Shown here piece by piece: positions 28,310-37,224 of a DNA stretch of 64,000 nucleotides. Source of the stretch: DASWLF01 sp963768765 (GTDB lineage Bacteria > Desulfobacterota > Desulfobaccia > Desulfobaccales > 0-14-0-80-60-11). Position 1 is the first letter of the stretch. Every line of letters starts with the position of its first letter. A program made the position numbers and the translations under genes. Under the pieces are notes generated by a model. It was not told where the DNA came from. It worked only from the letters and a program-made list of their open reading frames with translations, and did not search any database. The stretch lies in NCBI GenBank assembly GCA_963768765.1, contig CAVYJK010000035.1:1-64000 (forward strand), in the 5' to 3' direction.

Positions 28310-28428
28310 TATTTCAAACCGGTTTTTTCTGTCACCCTGAGCGCCGCGAAGGGTATAGGTCTTTGAAATGACAAGATTCTTCGCTTCGCTCAGAATGACC
28401 TTTTTATGGGAAGGGAGGTTTTGAAATA
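28310..28428. repeat. MITE-like element, TCATTCTGAGCG family (second full copy)
   Basis: This 119-bp element ends in TATTTCAAACC and GGTTTTGAAATA. Its inverted cores are TCACCCTGAGCG and CGCTCAGAATGA. It has the same structure as 9546-9669 and lies in the 774-bp gap before the transketolase genes. Confidence 0.8.
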
Positions 28429-28726
28429 AATTGTAAGAAGTCTCGGCTTGGCTTGCCCGGATTCGGGAGCCGGAGACGGCGCCCCAAAATTGTGAAAAAT
28501 CCAGGACCGGTCCCTAACATCCCCGCCTTCCGGCGGTCTTTAAGGATAAAAGAAGATTTACGCCCTGGCAGGATTTTTTTGCGATATGGTAGAAAAAACT
28601 TTTTCAACGGGTTATAGTTCTAATACATATATATAATATCAAGGCCCATTCAGGGGTTAAGCGGCGGGTGGGCTTAAGCCGCGAGGCCCCTGGGAAGAGC
28701 TCCATTCGCCTTCCCAATCAAAAAAG
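28429..28726. other. Upstream region of the transketolase operon
   Basis: The last 150 bp include an AT-rich stretch with several TATAAT-like boxes near 28613 and 28632. None has a convincing -35 partner at the right distance. It probably holds the promoter. Confidence 0.4.
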
Positions 28727-29569
28727 ATGACCCAAGGGGAAATGAACGCCATTCCGGACGAAGCTGAGCTCAAGGAGATAGCCCGCCAGATTCGCCTCGA
28801 TATCATCGAAATGCTGTTTCAGGCCGGTTCCGGGCACTTGGGAGGATCGCTGTCGGCCACCGATATTCTGGTGGCCCTGTTTTTTGGGGAAATGCGCCTG
28901 CAGCCCGGGGACCCTTGCTGGCCCGACCGGGACCGCTTCATCCTGTCCAAGGGGCATGGCGCCCCGGCTTATTACGCCGTCCTGGCCCGGCTGGGGTACT
29001 TCCCCCGGGAAGAGCTCTTCACCCTGCGCCGGTTCGGGTCCATCCTCCAGGGCCATCCCGATTCCGGCTGCACTCCGGGGGTGGAAATCCCCACGGGGTC
29101 TCTCGGGCAGGGACTGTCCATCGCCAACGGCCTGGCCCTGGCGGCCCGCCTGAACGGCCACGGCAGCCGGGTCCATGTCTTGCTGGGAGACGGCGAAGTC
29201 CAGGAGGGGCAGATCTGGGAAGCCGCCATGACCGCGGCCCACTACGGGCTGGACAACCTGGTGGCCGTCATGGACCGGAACCGCCTGCAGATCGACGGCC
29301 ACACCAGTGAGGTCATGAGCCTGGAGCCCCTGGCCCCCAAATGGGAGGCCTTTGGCTGGCACACCCTGGAGGTGGACGGCCACAGCATTCCGGAGCTGCT
29401 GGCGGCCTTGCAGTCCTGCCGCGCCGTCAAGGGCCGTCCCAGCATGATCATCGGCCACACGGTGAAGGGCAAAGGGGTCTCTATTTTCGAAGGCCAGAAG
29501 AAATACCACGGGGTGGCCCCTAACGAGGAAGAATACCGCCAGGCCTTGCTGGAGCTGGGAGCCGCCTGA
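28727..29569 (+). CDS. tktA: Transketolase, N-terminal (thiamine-binding) subunit
   Basis: The 280-residue protein is the first half of a split transketolase, which moves two-carbon units in the pentose phosphate pathway. It has the GSGHLGGSLSATDIL start and SKGHGAPAYYAVLA. The thiamine-diphosphate motif runs from LLGDGEVQEGQIWEA to AVMDRNRLQ. The second half is the gene at 29694. The start could instead be the ATG five codons on (28742), which has AAGGGG just before it. The two subunits are separated by a REP pair rather than being tightly coupled. Confidence 0.93.
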   Translation: MTQGEMNAIPDEAELKEIARQIRLDIIEMLFQAGSGHLGGSLSATDILVALFFGEMRLQPGDPCWPDRDRFILSKGHGAPAYYAVLARLGYFPREELFTLRRFGSILQGHPDSGCTPGVEIPTGSLGQGLSIANGLALAARLNGHGSRVHVLLGDGEVQEGQIWEAAMTAAHYGLDNLVAVMDRNRLQIDGHTSEVMSLEPLAPKWEAFGWHTLEVDGHSIPELLAALQSCRAVKGRPSMIIGHTVKGKGVSIFEGQKKYHGVAPNEEEYRQALLELGAA

Positions 29570-29608
29570 CCCCTTGGCGCTCCCGGTCTTCTGGCTTCAC
29601 ATAGGACC

Positions 29609-29667
29609 GGTGGGGCGGGCCTCCGTGCCCGCCCAAGATCGGGCGGCCAGGGACGGCCGCCCCACCG
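29609..29667. repeat. REP pair between the transketolase halves
   Basis: GGTGGGGCGGGCCTCCGTGCCCGCCC (class A) is followed by the inverted class B GGGCGGCCAGGGACGGCCGCCCCACC. It sits in a 124-bp gap within the presumed operon. Confidence 0.8.
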
Positions 29668-29693
29668 TAAATTTTGGCACGCACTAACGCAGT

Positions 29694-30710
29694 ATGAGAG
29701 GAACCTTGTCAGCCAAAGAGAGCACCAGAGTTGAATACGGCAAGACCCTGGCCAAGCTGGGGGAGGAATACCCGGATATCGTGGCCCTGGACGCGGACCT
29801 GTCCGGCTCCACCCAGACCCATCATTTCGCCAAGGCCTTCCCGGACCGCTTTTTTAACCTGGGCATCGCCGAGCAGGACTTGATGGGCACCGCCGCGGGA
29901 CTGGCCCTGGGAGGGAAGATTCCCTTTGCCAGCACCTTCGCCATGTTCGCCACGGGCCGGGCCTGGGAGCAGATCCGCCAGACCATCGCCTACGGCAACC
30001 TCAACGTCAAGATCGTGGCCTCCCACGGCGGCGTCACCGTGGGGGAAGACGGCGGCTCCCACCAGGCCCTGGAAGACCTGGCGTTGATGCGCATCCTGCC
30101 CAACATGGTGGTCCTGGTGCCGGCCGACGGCCCGGAGACCCGGGCCATGGTGCGCTGGGCCGCGGCCTACCGGGGCCCGGTCTACATCCGCACCGGACGC
30201 ATGGCGCTGCCGGTGATCTATGACGACAGCCACCGCTTTGAACTGGGCCAAGCCTCGGTATTGCGGGAAGGGGACGACGTGACCCTCATCGGCATCGGCG
30301 TCATGGTGCACGCCTGCCTGGAGGCCGCCGACGCCCTGTCCAAAGAAGGTCTCTCCGTCCGGGTGGTCAATTGCTCCTGCCTGAAACCCCTGGATTGGGA
30401 GCTCCTGGTGGACTCGGCTCGCCGCACCGGCGCGGTGGTCACCGCGGAAGAGCACATGGTTACCGGCGGCCTGGGCAGCGCGGTGAGCGAAATCCTCAGC
30501 GAACACTGGCCGGTGCCGCTCAAACGCATCGGTCTCAGGGACACCTTTGGCATCTCGGGAAAACCCGAGCTCTTGTTAAAGCACTACGGCCTTACCGCCG
30601 ATGACATAACCGCGGCGGCGCGAATGGTTTGGCGCCGAAAAGGGGAAAGCTGGTCCCGCCCCGGCGTCCACCTGCAGCCGACCGCAGCCCGAAGGGGGAA
30701 AAGCACGTAA
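29694..30710 (+). CDS. tktB: Transketolase, C-terminal (pyrimidine-binding) subunit
   Basis: The 338-residue partner of the 28727 gene carries the transketolase pyrimidine-binding and C-terminal domains. Landmarks are DADLSGSTQTHHFAKAFPDRF and FNLGIAEQDLMGTAAGLAL, which holds the catalytic Glu that activates thiamine. GGVTVGEDGGSHQALEDLAL follows. The C terminus is ~25 residues longer than usual and Arg-rich. A TTG at 29706 preceded by AGAGGA is an alternative start. The stop codon is one base before the next gene's GTG start, suggesting co-transcription with the protease-like gene. Confidence 0.93.
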   Translation: MRGTLSAKESTRVEYGKTLAKLGEEYPDIVALDADLSGSTQTHHFAKAFPDRFFNLGIAEQDLMGTAAGLALGGKIPFASTFAMFATGRAWEQIRQTIAYGNLNVKIVASHGGVTVGEDGGSHQALEDLALMRILPNMVVLVPADGPETRAMVRWAAAYRGPVYIRTGRMALPVIYDDSHRFELGQASVLREGDDVTLIGIGVMVHACLEAADALSKEGLSVRVVNCSCLKPLDWELLVDSARRTGAVVTAEEHMVTGGLGSAVSEILSEHWPVPLKRIGLRDTFGISGKPELLLKHYGLTADDITAAARMVWRRKGESWSRPGVHLQPTAARRGKST

Positions 30711-30711
30711 G

Positions 30712-31971
30712 GTGGAAAATCTCAGGTTATTGCCAAACCGGAAGCCTGGGCGGTTCCGTTTACCGCGCCGTCTTCTGCTGATTTGCCTGGTCCTGGCCCT
30801 GGCGGCTAGTTTCACTCTGCCGGGGGGCGCCGCCCAGAACCAGAGCTATGAGTCACTGCGCCTGTTCACCGAGGCCCTCTTCGAAGTCTCCCAGAAGTAC
30901 GTGTATCCCAAGACCGAAGAGGAAATGATTTACGGGTCCTTAAGGGGCATGATGAACTCCCTGGACCCCGACTCCTCGTTCCTCACGGCCCAGGAATACC
31001 AAAACTATCTGAACGGCCAGAAGACTCCGCTGGCGGAAGCGGGTTTGGATCTGATCGTTAAGGACAACCTCCTGACCGTGGCCTCGGCCATCGACGACGG
31101 CCCCGCGGCTAAGGCCGGGCTGAAGGCAGGGGACCACATCATCAAGATCAACGGCCACCTGGTGCGCAACCTCACCACCCAGGAAGCCGCCCGCCGCTTC
31201 AAAGGCGCGGCCGGCACCAACATCAAACTGCAGGTGATGCGCAACGGCCAGGTCAAACCCCTGGATCTCACGGTGGTTCTGGAGCCCCTGGGGCCGAACA
31301 CGGTCAGCACCCAATATCTGAAAGATTCCATTGCCTATGTCAGGGTGCGCTATTTCAACGATGAGACTCCCAGGGACCTGGACCTGGCCCTGAAAACCCT
31401 GAAACGCCACCGGCCGCCCCTTAGGGGCATAGTTATGGATTTGCGCAACAATGCCCGGGGAAACCTGGAGCAAGCGGTGCGCACCGGCTCGATGCTGCTG
31501 GGAGAGAAAGAGATCGTTTCCGCCAAGGGGCGCACCGCCAAGACCGAGGAAACCTTCCAGGGTAAAAACCGGGACCTGGTCTTTAAGCCCGCCTTGCCCA
31601 TGGTGGTGCTGGTGGACCAGGGGACAGCCCGGGCCGCGGAAATCCTGGCCGGGGCCCTGCGGGACCAGTCCCAGGCCACTCTGCTGGGGGCCAAGACCCT
31701 GGGCCTCTGCGGTCTCACCAAGGTTTTGCCGCTGCAGGACGGCTCCGTCTTGATGATGACCGTGGCGCAATGTTATACCCCCAAGGGACAGAAGATCCAG
31801 GGCAAGGGTCTGGAGCCCGAGATCGCCGGCAAAGCGCCGGCGGAACCGGGTGATAAGAAGCTCACCAAACCGCTTCCCATAGACCAGGACCCCTGGGTGC
31901 TGCAGGCGGTGGATATCCTGAAGAACGGCAAACCCCGCCAGGTGGCCAAGAAGGACGAAGACGAAGATTAG
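30712..31971 (+). CDS. Catalytically dead CtpA/S41-family paralog
   Basis: The 419-residue protein has an N-terminal signal or anchor, a PDZ domain (about residues 105-185, with GLKAGDHIIKINGH) and an S41 peptidase fold. Compared with its active neighbour at 32027, the nucleophile loop GSASASE is GTARAAE, so Ser becomes Arg307. The FGKG loop is LGLC, so Lys becomes Leu332. The LRNDPGG turn is LRNNARG. Both members of the Ser-Lys dyad are therefore missing and it cannot be a normal protease. The frame is intact and the substitutions are point changes, so the fold is probably kept as a scaffold or regulator. It starts with GTG one base after the transketolase stop. Confidence 0.88.
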   Translation: MENLRLLPNRKPGRFRLPRRLLLICLVLALAASFTLPGGAAQNQSYESLRLFTEALFEVSQKYVYPKTEEEMIYGSLRGMMNSLDPDSSFLTAQEYQNYLNGQKTPLAEAGLDLIVKDNLLTVASAIDDGPAAKAGLKAGDHIIKINGHLVRNLTTQEAARRFKGAAGTNIKLQVMRNGQVKPLDLTVVLEPLGPNTVSTQYLKDSIAYVRVRYFNDETPRDLDLALKTLKRHRPPLRGIVMDLRNNARGNLEQAVRTGSMLLGEKEIVSAKGRTAKTEETFQGKNRDLVFKPALPMVVLVDQGTARAAEILAGALRDQSQATLLGAKTLGLCGLTKVLPLQDGSVLMMTVAQCYTPKGQKIQGKGLEPEIAGKAPAEPGDKKLTKPLPIDQDPWVLQAVDILKNGKPRQVAKKDEDED

Positions 31972-32026
31972 CCGACGGGCGGGGCCGCCCCGCCAAGCCC
32001 CAATCTTAGAGTGTAGGGAAAGACGA

Positions 32027-33409
32027 ATGTTGCGAAAATCGTGGTTTTTGGCTGCCTTGGCCTCCATGGCCTTGCTGTTGGGGGTGACCCTCTGCTGGCA
32101 ACCGACTCTGGTCGCCCAGCCGCCGCAAAACCCCAGGACTTCCCCCGGCGCCCCCTGGTCCGAGTCGGGCTCGGCCCTGCTGGCGGCGTCCACCCCGGTC
32201 AGCGACGCCAAGTTAAAGGTCTTTGCCCAGGCCCTGGCCCTCATTGAAGAGCATTACCCGGAACCCAAGACCACCAAGGACCTGGTTTACGGCGCCGTCC
32301 AGGGCGCGGTGGGGACCCTGGACCCCCATTCCTCTTTCATGACTCCGGAAGAGTTCAAGGAACTGCAGATCGAAACCAAGGGGAAGTTCAGCGGCATCGG
32401 CATCGAAATCACCCTGAAGGACCGCATCCTCACCGTGGTCTCCCCCATTGAGGGGACCCCCGCCTATCAGGCCGGCATCCAGGCCGCGGACCAGATCGTC
32501 AAGATCGACGGCACCTCCAGCAAGAACATGACCCTCATGGATGCGGTAAAAAAGATCCGGGGGCCCAAGGGCAGCAAAGTGGTCCTCACCATTAACCGGG
32601 AGGGCTTCGCCCAGCCCAAAGACTTCGCCATCACCCGGGAAATCATTCCCATCCACAGCGTCAAAGCCCGCATCCTGGACGGCGGCATCGGCTACATCCG
32701 CCTTACCAACTTTCAGGATCAGACGGATCACGACCTGCAGGCTTTCCTCAAAAAGATGCGGCAGAAGTTGGTGCCTTTCCGGGGCCTGGTCCTGGATTTG
32801 CGCAACGATCCGGGCGGCCTGCTGGACCAGGCGGTGCGCGTGTCCGATGAGTTCTTGAAGTCCGGCCTCATCGTCTATACCGAGGGCCGCAACCGCCAGC
32901 AGAGCATGCGCTTCTATGCCCGGCCCGGGGGGGAAGGCAAGTTGGCCAACATCCCCATGGTGGTCCTCATCAACGAGGGCAGCGCCTCGGCCTCGGAGAT
33001 CGTGGCCGGCGCCCTGAAGGATCAAAAGCGCGCCTTGATCGTGGGCACTAAGAGCTTCGGCAAGGGCTCGGTGCAGACCATCATCCCCCTGGAGGACGGC
33101 TCGGCCTTGCGCCTGACCACGGCCCTCTACTACACCCCCAGCGGCATCACCATCAACGAGAAGGGCATCGAGCCCGATGTGGTGGTGGACGAAAAACCCC
33201 TGCCGGCAGAGAATAGCGTCCAGAAAATGCGGGACGATATCCTGGCTCGCCACATGCGCAAGGAAGGCCTGACGGACAAGGCCTGGAACCAACCCATCAC
33301 CGCGGCCGAGTTGGATCGGGACCAGCAGTTGAAAAAGGCGGTGGAGTTGCTCCGGAACTGGCCTCCCAAGAAGTTGGCCCAGAAGCCCGGGCCCACCGCG
33401 GCCCCTTGA
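32027..33409 (+). CDS. ctpA: Carboxy-terminal processing protease, S41 family
   Basis: The 460-residue periplasmic serine protease trims the C termini of target proteins. It has a signal peptide (about residues 1-30), an S41 N-terminal helical region (ALIEEHYPEPKT), and a PDZ domain with FSGIGIEITLKD and AGIQAADQIVKIDG. The protease domain follows, with LRNDPGGLLDQAV, Ser321 in EGSASASE and Lys346 in SFGKGSVQ. All catalytic parts are present, unlike in the paralog just upstream. The two may form a complex. It is followed by der after 28 bp. Confidence 0.95.
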   Translation: MLRKSWFLAALASMALLLGVTLCWQPTLVAQPPQNPRTSPGAPWSESGSALLAASTPVSDAKLKVFAQALALIEEHYPEPKTTKDLVYGAVQGAVGTLDPHSSFMTPEEFKELQIETKGKFSGIGIEITLKDRILTVVSPIEGTPAYQAGIQAADQIVKIDGTSSKNMTLMDAVKKIRGPKGSKVVLTINREGFAQPKDFAITREIIPIHSVKARILDGGIGYIRLTNFQDQTDHDLQAFLKKMRQKLVPFRGLVLDLRNDPGGLLDQAVRVSDEFLKSGLIVYTEGRNRQQSMRFYARPGGEGKLANIPMVVLINEGSASASEIVAGALKDQKRALIVGTKSFGKGSVQTIIPLEDGSALRLTTALYYTPSGITINEKGIEPDVVVDEKPLPAENSVQKMRDDILARHMRKEGLTDKAWNQPITAAELDRDQQLKKAVELLRNWPPKKLAQKPGPTAAP

Positions 33410-33437
33410 GTGGGGAAAGGCGCCCGCACCTCCTGCC

Positions 33438-34772
33438 ATGACCGGCCCAATCTCGGCCAGCCTGCCTCTGGTTGCCATCATCGGCCGGGCCAATGTGGGC
33501 AAATCCACCCTGTTCAACCGCCTCACCCAATCGTCCAAGGCCCTGGTGGCCAATGTTCCGGGAGTTACCCGGGACCGCCACTACGGCGCCGTCACCTGGG
33601 AAGACCACCCCTTTATGCTGGTGGATACCGGCGGACTGGTGGGCGGCGAGGCTGACCTGGGGGAGCAGGTGCGCCGCCAGGCCGAGGCCGCGGTGGCGGA
33701 AGCCGACGTCATTCTCCTGGTGATGGACGGCCGGGCCGGCCTCCAGGAAGACGACGACGAAGTGGTGGATTACCTGCGCCGCACCGGCAAGCCCGTCCTC
33801 CTGGTGGTGAACAAGATGGACCACCCGGGGCTGGACGAGAAGCTGCCGGATTTCTACCGCTTCGGGATGGCCCCCCTGTTCCCCGTTTCCGCGGCCCACG
33901 GCCTGGGCCTGGGGACCCTCCTGGAGGCCCTGGTCGGTTACCTGCCGGAGGGGGAACCGCAACGGGCTGAGCCGGGCATCCGGGTGGCCATCCTGGGGCG
34001 GCCCAACGTGGGGAAGTCCTCCTTCATCAACCATTTCCTGGGAGAGGAGCGTCTGCTGGTGAGCGAGCGCCCCGGCACCACCCGGGACACCATCGATTCC
34101 CCTCTGGCCTACGGCGGCCAGGATTATGTCCTGGTGGACACCGCGGGGTTGCGCCGCCCCAGCCAGGTGGGACGGCAGGGTTTGGAAAGGCAGATGGTGC
34201 TCAAGACCATCAAGGCCTTGAGCCGGGCGGACATCGCGGTCCTCCTGCTGGACGCCCAGGAGGGGTTGACCGGGCAGGATCTGCGCATCGTCGGCCTCAT
34301 CGAAGACCAGAACAAAGGCTGCCTCATTTTAGTGAACAAATGGGATCTCGTGCCCCGGGACCCCCAGCGCCGCCAAGAGATCCTGGAACGCATCACCTCG
34401 GGGCTGGAGTTCATGGCTTATGTCCCGGTGCTGCCGGTGTCGGTGAAAACCGGGTACAATCTCAAGCGGATCTTCCCCTTGCTCGGCGAGATCCACCACC
34501 AGAGCGGCCGGCGCCTGGCCACCCGGGAGCTGAACCTCCTAATCAAAGAAATTACCGAGCGGGTGCCGCCGCCCCGGTACCGGGGGCGCCCGATAAGATT
34601 CTATTACCTCACCCAGCCGGAGGTCCACCCGCCCACCTTCGTGGCCTTTGTCAACCAGCCCCAGGGAATTCCGGACCACTACCGCCGCTTCCTGGTGAAG
34701 CAGCTGCGGGAGCGCCTGGCCATCCCCTACGCCCCGGTGCGCCTGTTCCTCAAAGGCCGCCAGCGCAAGTAG
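33438..34772 (+). CDS. der: Ribosome-associated GTPase Der (EngA)
   Basis: The 444-residue protein has two tandem GTPase domains and a KH-like C terminus, needed for 50S subunit assembly. Domain 1 shows GRANVGKST (the usual Pro is Ala), DTGG and NKMD. Domain 2 shows GRPNVGKSS, DTAG and NKWD. The C-terminal KH-like domain begins near residue 350 and includes NQPQGIPDHYRRFLVKQLRE. It lies at the end of the rightward run that begins with transketolase. Confidence 0.97.
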   Translation: MTGPISASLPLVAIIGRANVGKSTLFNRLTQSSKALVANVPGVTRDRHYGAVTWEDHPFMLVDTGGLVGGEADLGEQVRRQAEAAVAEADVILLVMDGRAGLQEDDDEVVDYLRRTGKPVLLVVNKMDHPGLDEKLPDFYRFGMAPLFPVSAAHGLGLGTLLEALVGYLPEGEPQRAEPGIRVAILGRPNVGKSSFINHFLGEERLLVSERPGTTRDTIDSPLAYGGQDYVLVDTAGLRRPSQVGRQGLERQMVLKTIKALSRADIAVLLLDAQEGLTGQDLRIVGLIEDQNKGCLILVNKWDLVPRDPQRRQEILERITSGLEFMAYVPVLPVSVKTGYNLKRIFPLLGEIHHQSGRRLATRELNLLIKEITERVPPPRYRGRPIRFYYLTQPEVHPPTFVAFVNQPQGIPDHYRRFLVKQLRERLAIPYAPVRLFLKGRQRK

Positions 34773-35211
34773 GCCGGGGAAGCAGGGACGCCGCCCACCT
34801 GCCCGGCTCCACTTCGAGATGCCGCGAGTCTGGCGTCGCCCGACCAGCCGCAAATTCAGACGTTGGGATACGCTTGCCCCCGGCAGAGGCGATAATTAAT
34901 TTCAATTTGCAACAGCGACTAATTATCTAATTGATTTTACGATGAAATCTTAATGGCAGCAAAATCCCGCCTCCCTGCCAAGGACCGCCTTTCCCTGGGC
35001 GCCGGGAGGTTTCCACTGGGCGCTGCCATTATTGCATTTTGCAACTAGATAGCAGTAAAAAAACTTTTTTGCCGGGGAAATAAAGATTATCGCTGGGGAT
35101 CCAAGGATGGGGGCTTACAAATTAACCAAGAGGGAATTAAAGATAGTTCCGCCGCCTTTGGGGCCACAGAAATTAGGAGGTGACGCGGGGATTGCCTGCT
35201 GGGTTTGGGCT
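34773..35211. other. Intergenic region after der
   Basis: This spacer lies between convergent genes. The middle (34890-34960) is AT-rich. No RNA gene, repeat family or terminator with a T-run was recognised. Confidence 0.45.
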
Positions 35212-35460
35212 CTACTTCACCAACCGAAGCGCCGGGCGGCCGCCCGCGCTTCTTACTCTGCCTTGCGTCTTCCCGTGTTTCAGGGCATTTTTGACCCGGA
35301 CCCCGTTGATCAGGAAATAGGCGATTACCGCCCTTTCCCAGGCGGGGCTGGGTTCGAATTGCTCCATGCGGGTTTTGAAATGGTTAAGGAGAGCGGTAAG
35401 GTCATTTTCTTCGTAGGCCAGTACCCGGTCGGCGATGCGTTCGATGGCTTCGCTGATCAT
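35212..35460 (-). CDS. Small hypothetical protein (82 residues)
   Basis: This short, mostly helical protein begins MISEAIERIADRVLAYEEND and ends in a basic tail (KHGKTQGRVRSAGGRP). AAGGGAA lies at a good distance before the ATG, and the codon use looks like its neighbours, so it is probably real. I do not recognise a family. The AT-rich region upstream (35490-35640) could hold its promoter. Confidence 0.6.
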   Translation of the reverse strand: MISEAIERIADRVLAYEENDLTALLNHFKTRMEQFEPSPAWERAVIAYFLINGVRVKNALKHGKTQGRVRSAGGRPALRLVK

Positions 35461-35668
35461 TAACGATTCCCTTGTCCGTTCCGATAACGTCTAGTTATCT
35501 TGTATCATTCTATATTCACAAAATCTTGTCAAGGAAAATCCTAGGGGATTCCCCTAAGGATTTTTCTAAAACTGTTTAATAGCCTGGGCCGTTATGGTGG
35601 ACATGACTCAACTATCTTATTTCCTTTGATTATTAGTTGCCCCCTATGCCTGCGGGAGCATGGCCTGG

Positions 35669-36403
35669 TCAGAGGCTCTCGGCTTCTTCCAGGGAGGCAA
35701 TGACTTCCGCTAAGCGTAGGGCTTCGGCCTCCAGGATCTCCTCCCCCTGGGCGGCGCTGGCGCCCGCCGGGTCTCCCCACACGCCCCCGGGCCAGTAGCG
35801 CCTCTTGTCCCTGACCAGCACGTACTTGGGGAAACTGGGCCACTCCGCCGGGGCGCGGCCCTGCACCAGTTGGGGATAGGCCGCCAGCATCAGGGCGGTC
35901 TCCACCTCGCCGGCATGGGAATCCCCCTTAGTTTTCACCAGATGGGGCCTGGCGGCCAGCACTTCCCGCAGCAGGTCCAGCAGGTTGACCACCGCGACCC
36001 TGACCTGGGGCAGCTCGGCCAGCAGGGTCTCTCCCGCCTCCACCAGGGCGCACATGTGGGTGCCGCCGGCATGGCCGCTGAGGAAGATGAGATTCCTCAA
36101 GCCCTGGCGGTAGAACTCCCGCCCCAGGTCCAGGAGGAGGCGCCGCAAGGTGTCCCCGGAGATACTCACGGTGCCCGGGTGCTCCCGGGTGGAGCGGCAC
36201 AGGCCGTAAAACAGCGGCGGCGCCAAAAATACCGGGCGCCTTTGCGCCACTCGCCGGGCGAGTTCGAGGGCGTGAAAGGTGTCGGTGCCCAGGGGCAGGT
36301 GCGGCCCGTGCTCCTCCAGGGACCCCACGGGCAGGATCACCGTTTTGGTCTTAAGCCGGAGTTCCTCGAAGCCCGGCATGGTCAAGTTTTCCCAAGGTCC
36401 CAT
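35669..36403 (-). CDS. Creatininase-family amidohydrolase
   Basis: The 244-residue protein belongs to the creatininase/FAPy-deformylase family, metal enzymes that open cyclic amides. The metal-binding motif VILPVGSLEEHGPHLPLGTD and the second site GDSHAGEVETALML are clear, with SGHAGGTHM between. Family members include creatininase, mycofactocin MftE and ArfB of riboflavin-type pathways; none of those pathways is nearby, so the substrate is unknown. The gene is alone, followed leftward by AT-rich spacer. Confidence 0.88.
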   Translation of the reverse strand: MGPWENLTMPGFEELRLKTKTVILPVGSLEEHGPHLPLGTDTFHALELARRVAQRRPVFLAPPLFYGLCRSTREHPGTVSISGDTLRRLLLDLGREFYRQGLRNLIFLSGHAGGTHMCALVEAGETLLAELPQVRVAVVNLLDLLREVLAARPHLVKTKGDSHAGEVETALMLAAYPQLVQGRAPAEWPSFPKYVLVRDKRRYWPGGVWGDPAGASAAQGEEILEAEALRLAEVIASLEEAESL

Positions 36404-36455
36404 GAAGAATGCCCTCCTGCGCTTTTAGCGGTCAGGTTTTCCATTGGGGCGATCC

Positions 36456-36484
36456 GTAGGGGCGGTTGGCGAACCGCCCCTTAC
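36456..36484. repeat. Single REP-like palindrome with GTAG head
   Basis: GTAGGGGCGGTTGGCGAACCGCCCC is followed by TTAC. It is a lone palindrome in the spacer upstream of the nuo promoter. Confidence 0.65.
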
Positions 36485-36765
36485 AAAATATTCCCGGATT
36501 CCCCGCGGGCGGTTTCCTGCCACCCATTCCCTCCCCGAACGCCAGGCTTGGGTGAGAAATTGGTGGCAAGGCAGTCGCGGCGAACGGGGCCGGGTTAAAT
36601 TCTTCCCCAAAGGCTGGAATCCGCTCATCTGACCGGCCCTGGCAGGTAGGCGGCGGAAACGGCCATGTTCAAATTTTCCCAATTACTTAAGGCCGCCTTA
36701 GATAGTTAATACGCCGGGGCCGCCCGGCGAGCAAGCAGATTTTTAATTTCGCGACAAAAAACTCC

Positions 36766-36794
36766 TTGACTAACTTGGCCTCGCTGGGTATAAA
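36766..36794 (+). promoter_or_regulatory. Sigma-70 promoter of the nuo operon
   Basis: TTGACT (36766-36771), a 17-bp spacer and TATAAA (36789-36794) make a near-consensus promoter. Transcription would begin near 36801, about 30 bases before the nuoA start. The -35 box coincides with the first possible start codon of the longest frame, which excludes that start. Confidence 0.85.
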
Positions 36795-36831
36795 AGGCCG
36801 AGGTTGTACCAAAAAGCACAAGGAGTCGGCG

Positions 36832-37224
36832 TTGGAAATTCCGGAGGCCTTGAGCGATTTCTCCTTTGTCCTGGTATACCTGGTGGCGGCTGCTCTGTTC
36901 GCCATGGGTCCCCTAATCATCGCCTATCTCATCGCCCCCCGCAGCTACGGCGCCGCCCGGGACGCCATCTATGAATGCGGCATGCCCACCATCGGCAGCG
37001 CCTGGATCCAGGTGGCGGTGATCTACTACCTCTTCGCCTTGCTCTTCCTGGCCTTCGACGTGGACGTGCTCTTCCTCTTCCCGGTGCTGCTGGCCTACGG
37101 CAAGGGCTACGTCTGGCGGGACTTCGTGGAAGTTACCATCTTCATAGGCATTCTCTCTTTAGTGATCGTCTATGCCTGGTGCAGAGGAGTTTTCAGTTGG
37201 AAGCGAAAACAGGTGAACCCCTAA
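36832..37224 (+). CDS. nuoA: NADH-quinone oxidoreductase subunit A
   Basis: The ~130-residue membrane subunit opens the 11-gene nuo operon. Three membrane segments are present, with the conserved YECGMPTIGSAWIQV loop and FDVDVLFLFPV. I chose the TTG at 36832 because CAAGGAG lies 7 bases upstream and the promoter at 36766-36794 rules out the longer frame. Its end overlaps the probable nuoB start by 28 bp. Confidence 0.93.
   Translation: MEIPEALSDFSFVLVYLVAAALFAMGPLIIAYLIAPRSYGAARDAIYECGMPTIGSAWIQVAVIYYLFALLFLAFDVDVLFLFPVLLAYGKGYVWRDFVEVTIFIGILSLVIVYAWCRGVFSWKRKQVNP

Noticed and set aside
28404..28607. 67-residue frame on the minus strand
   Set aside because: It begins with a plausible MKKFFLPYRKK but overlaps the end of a MITE and has no ribosome-binding site or similarity.
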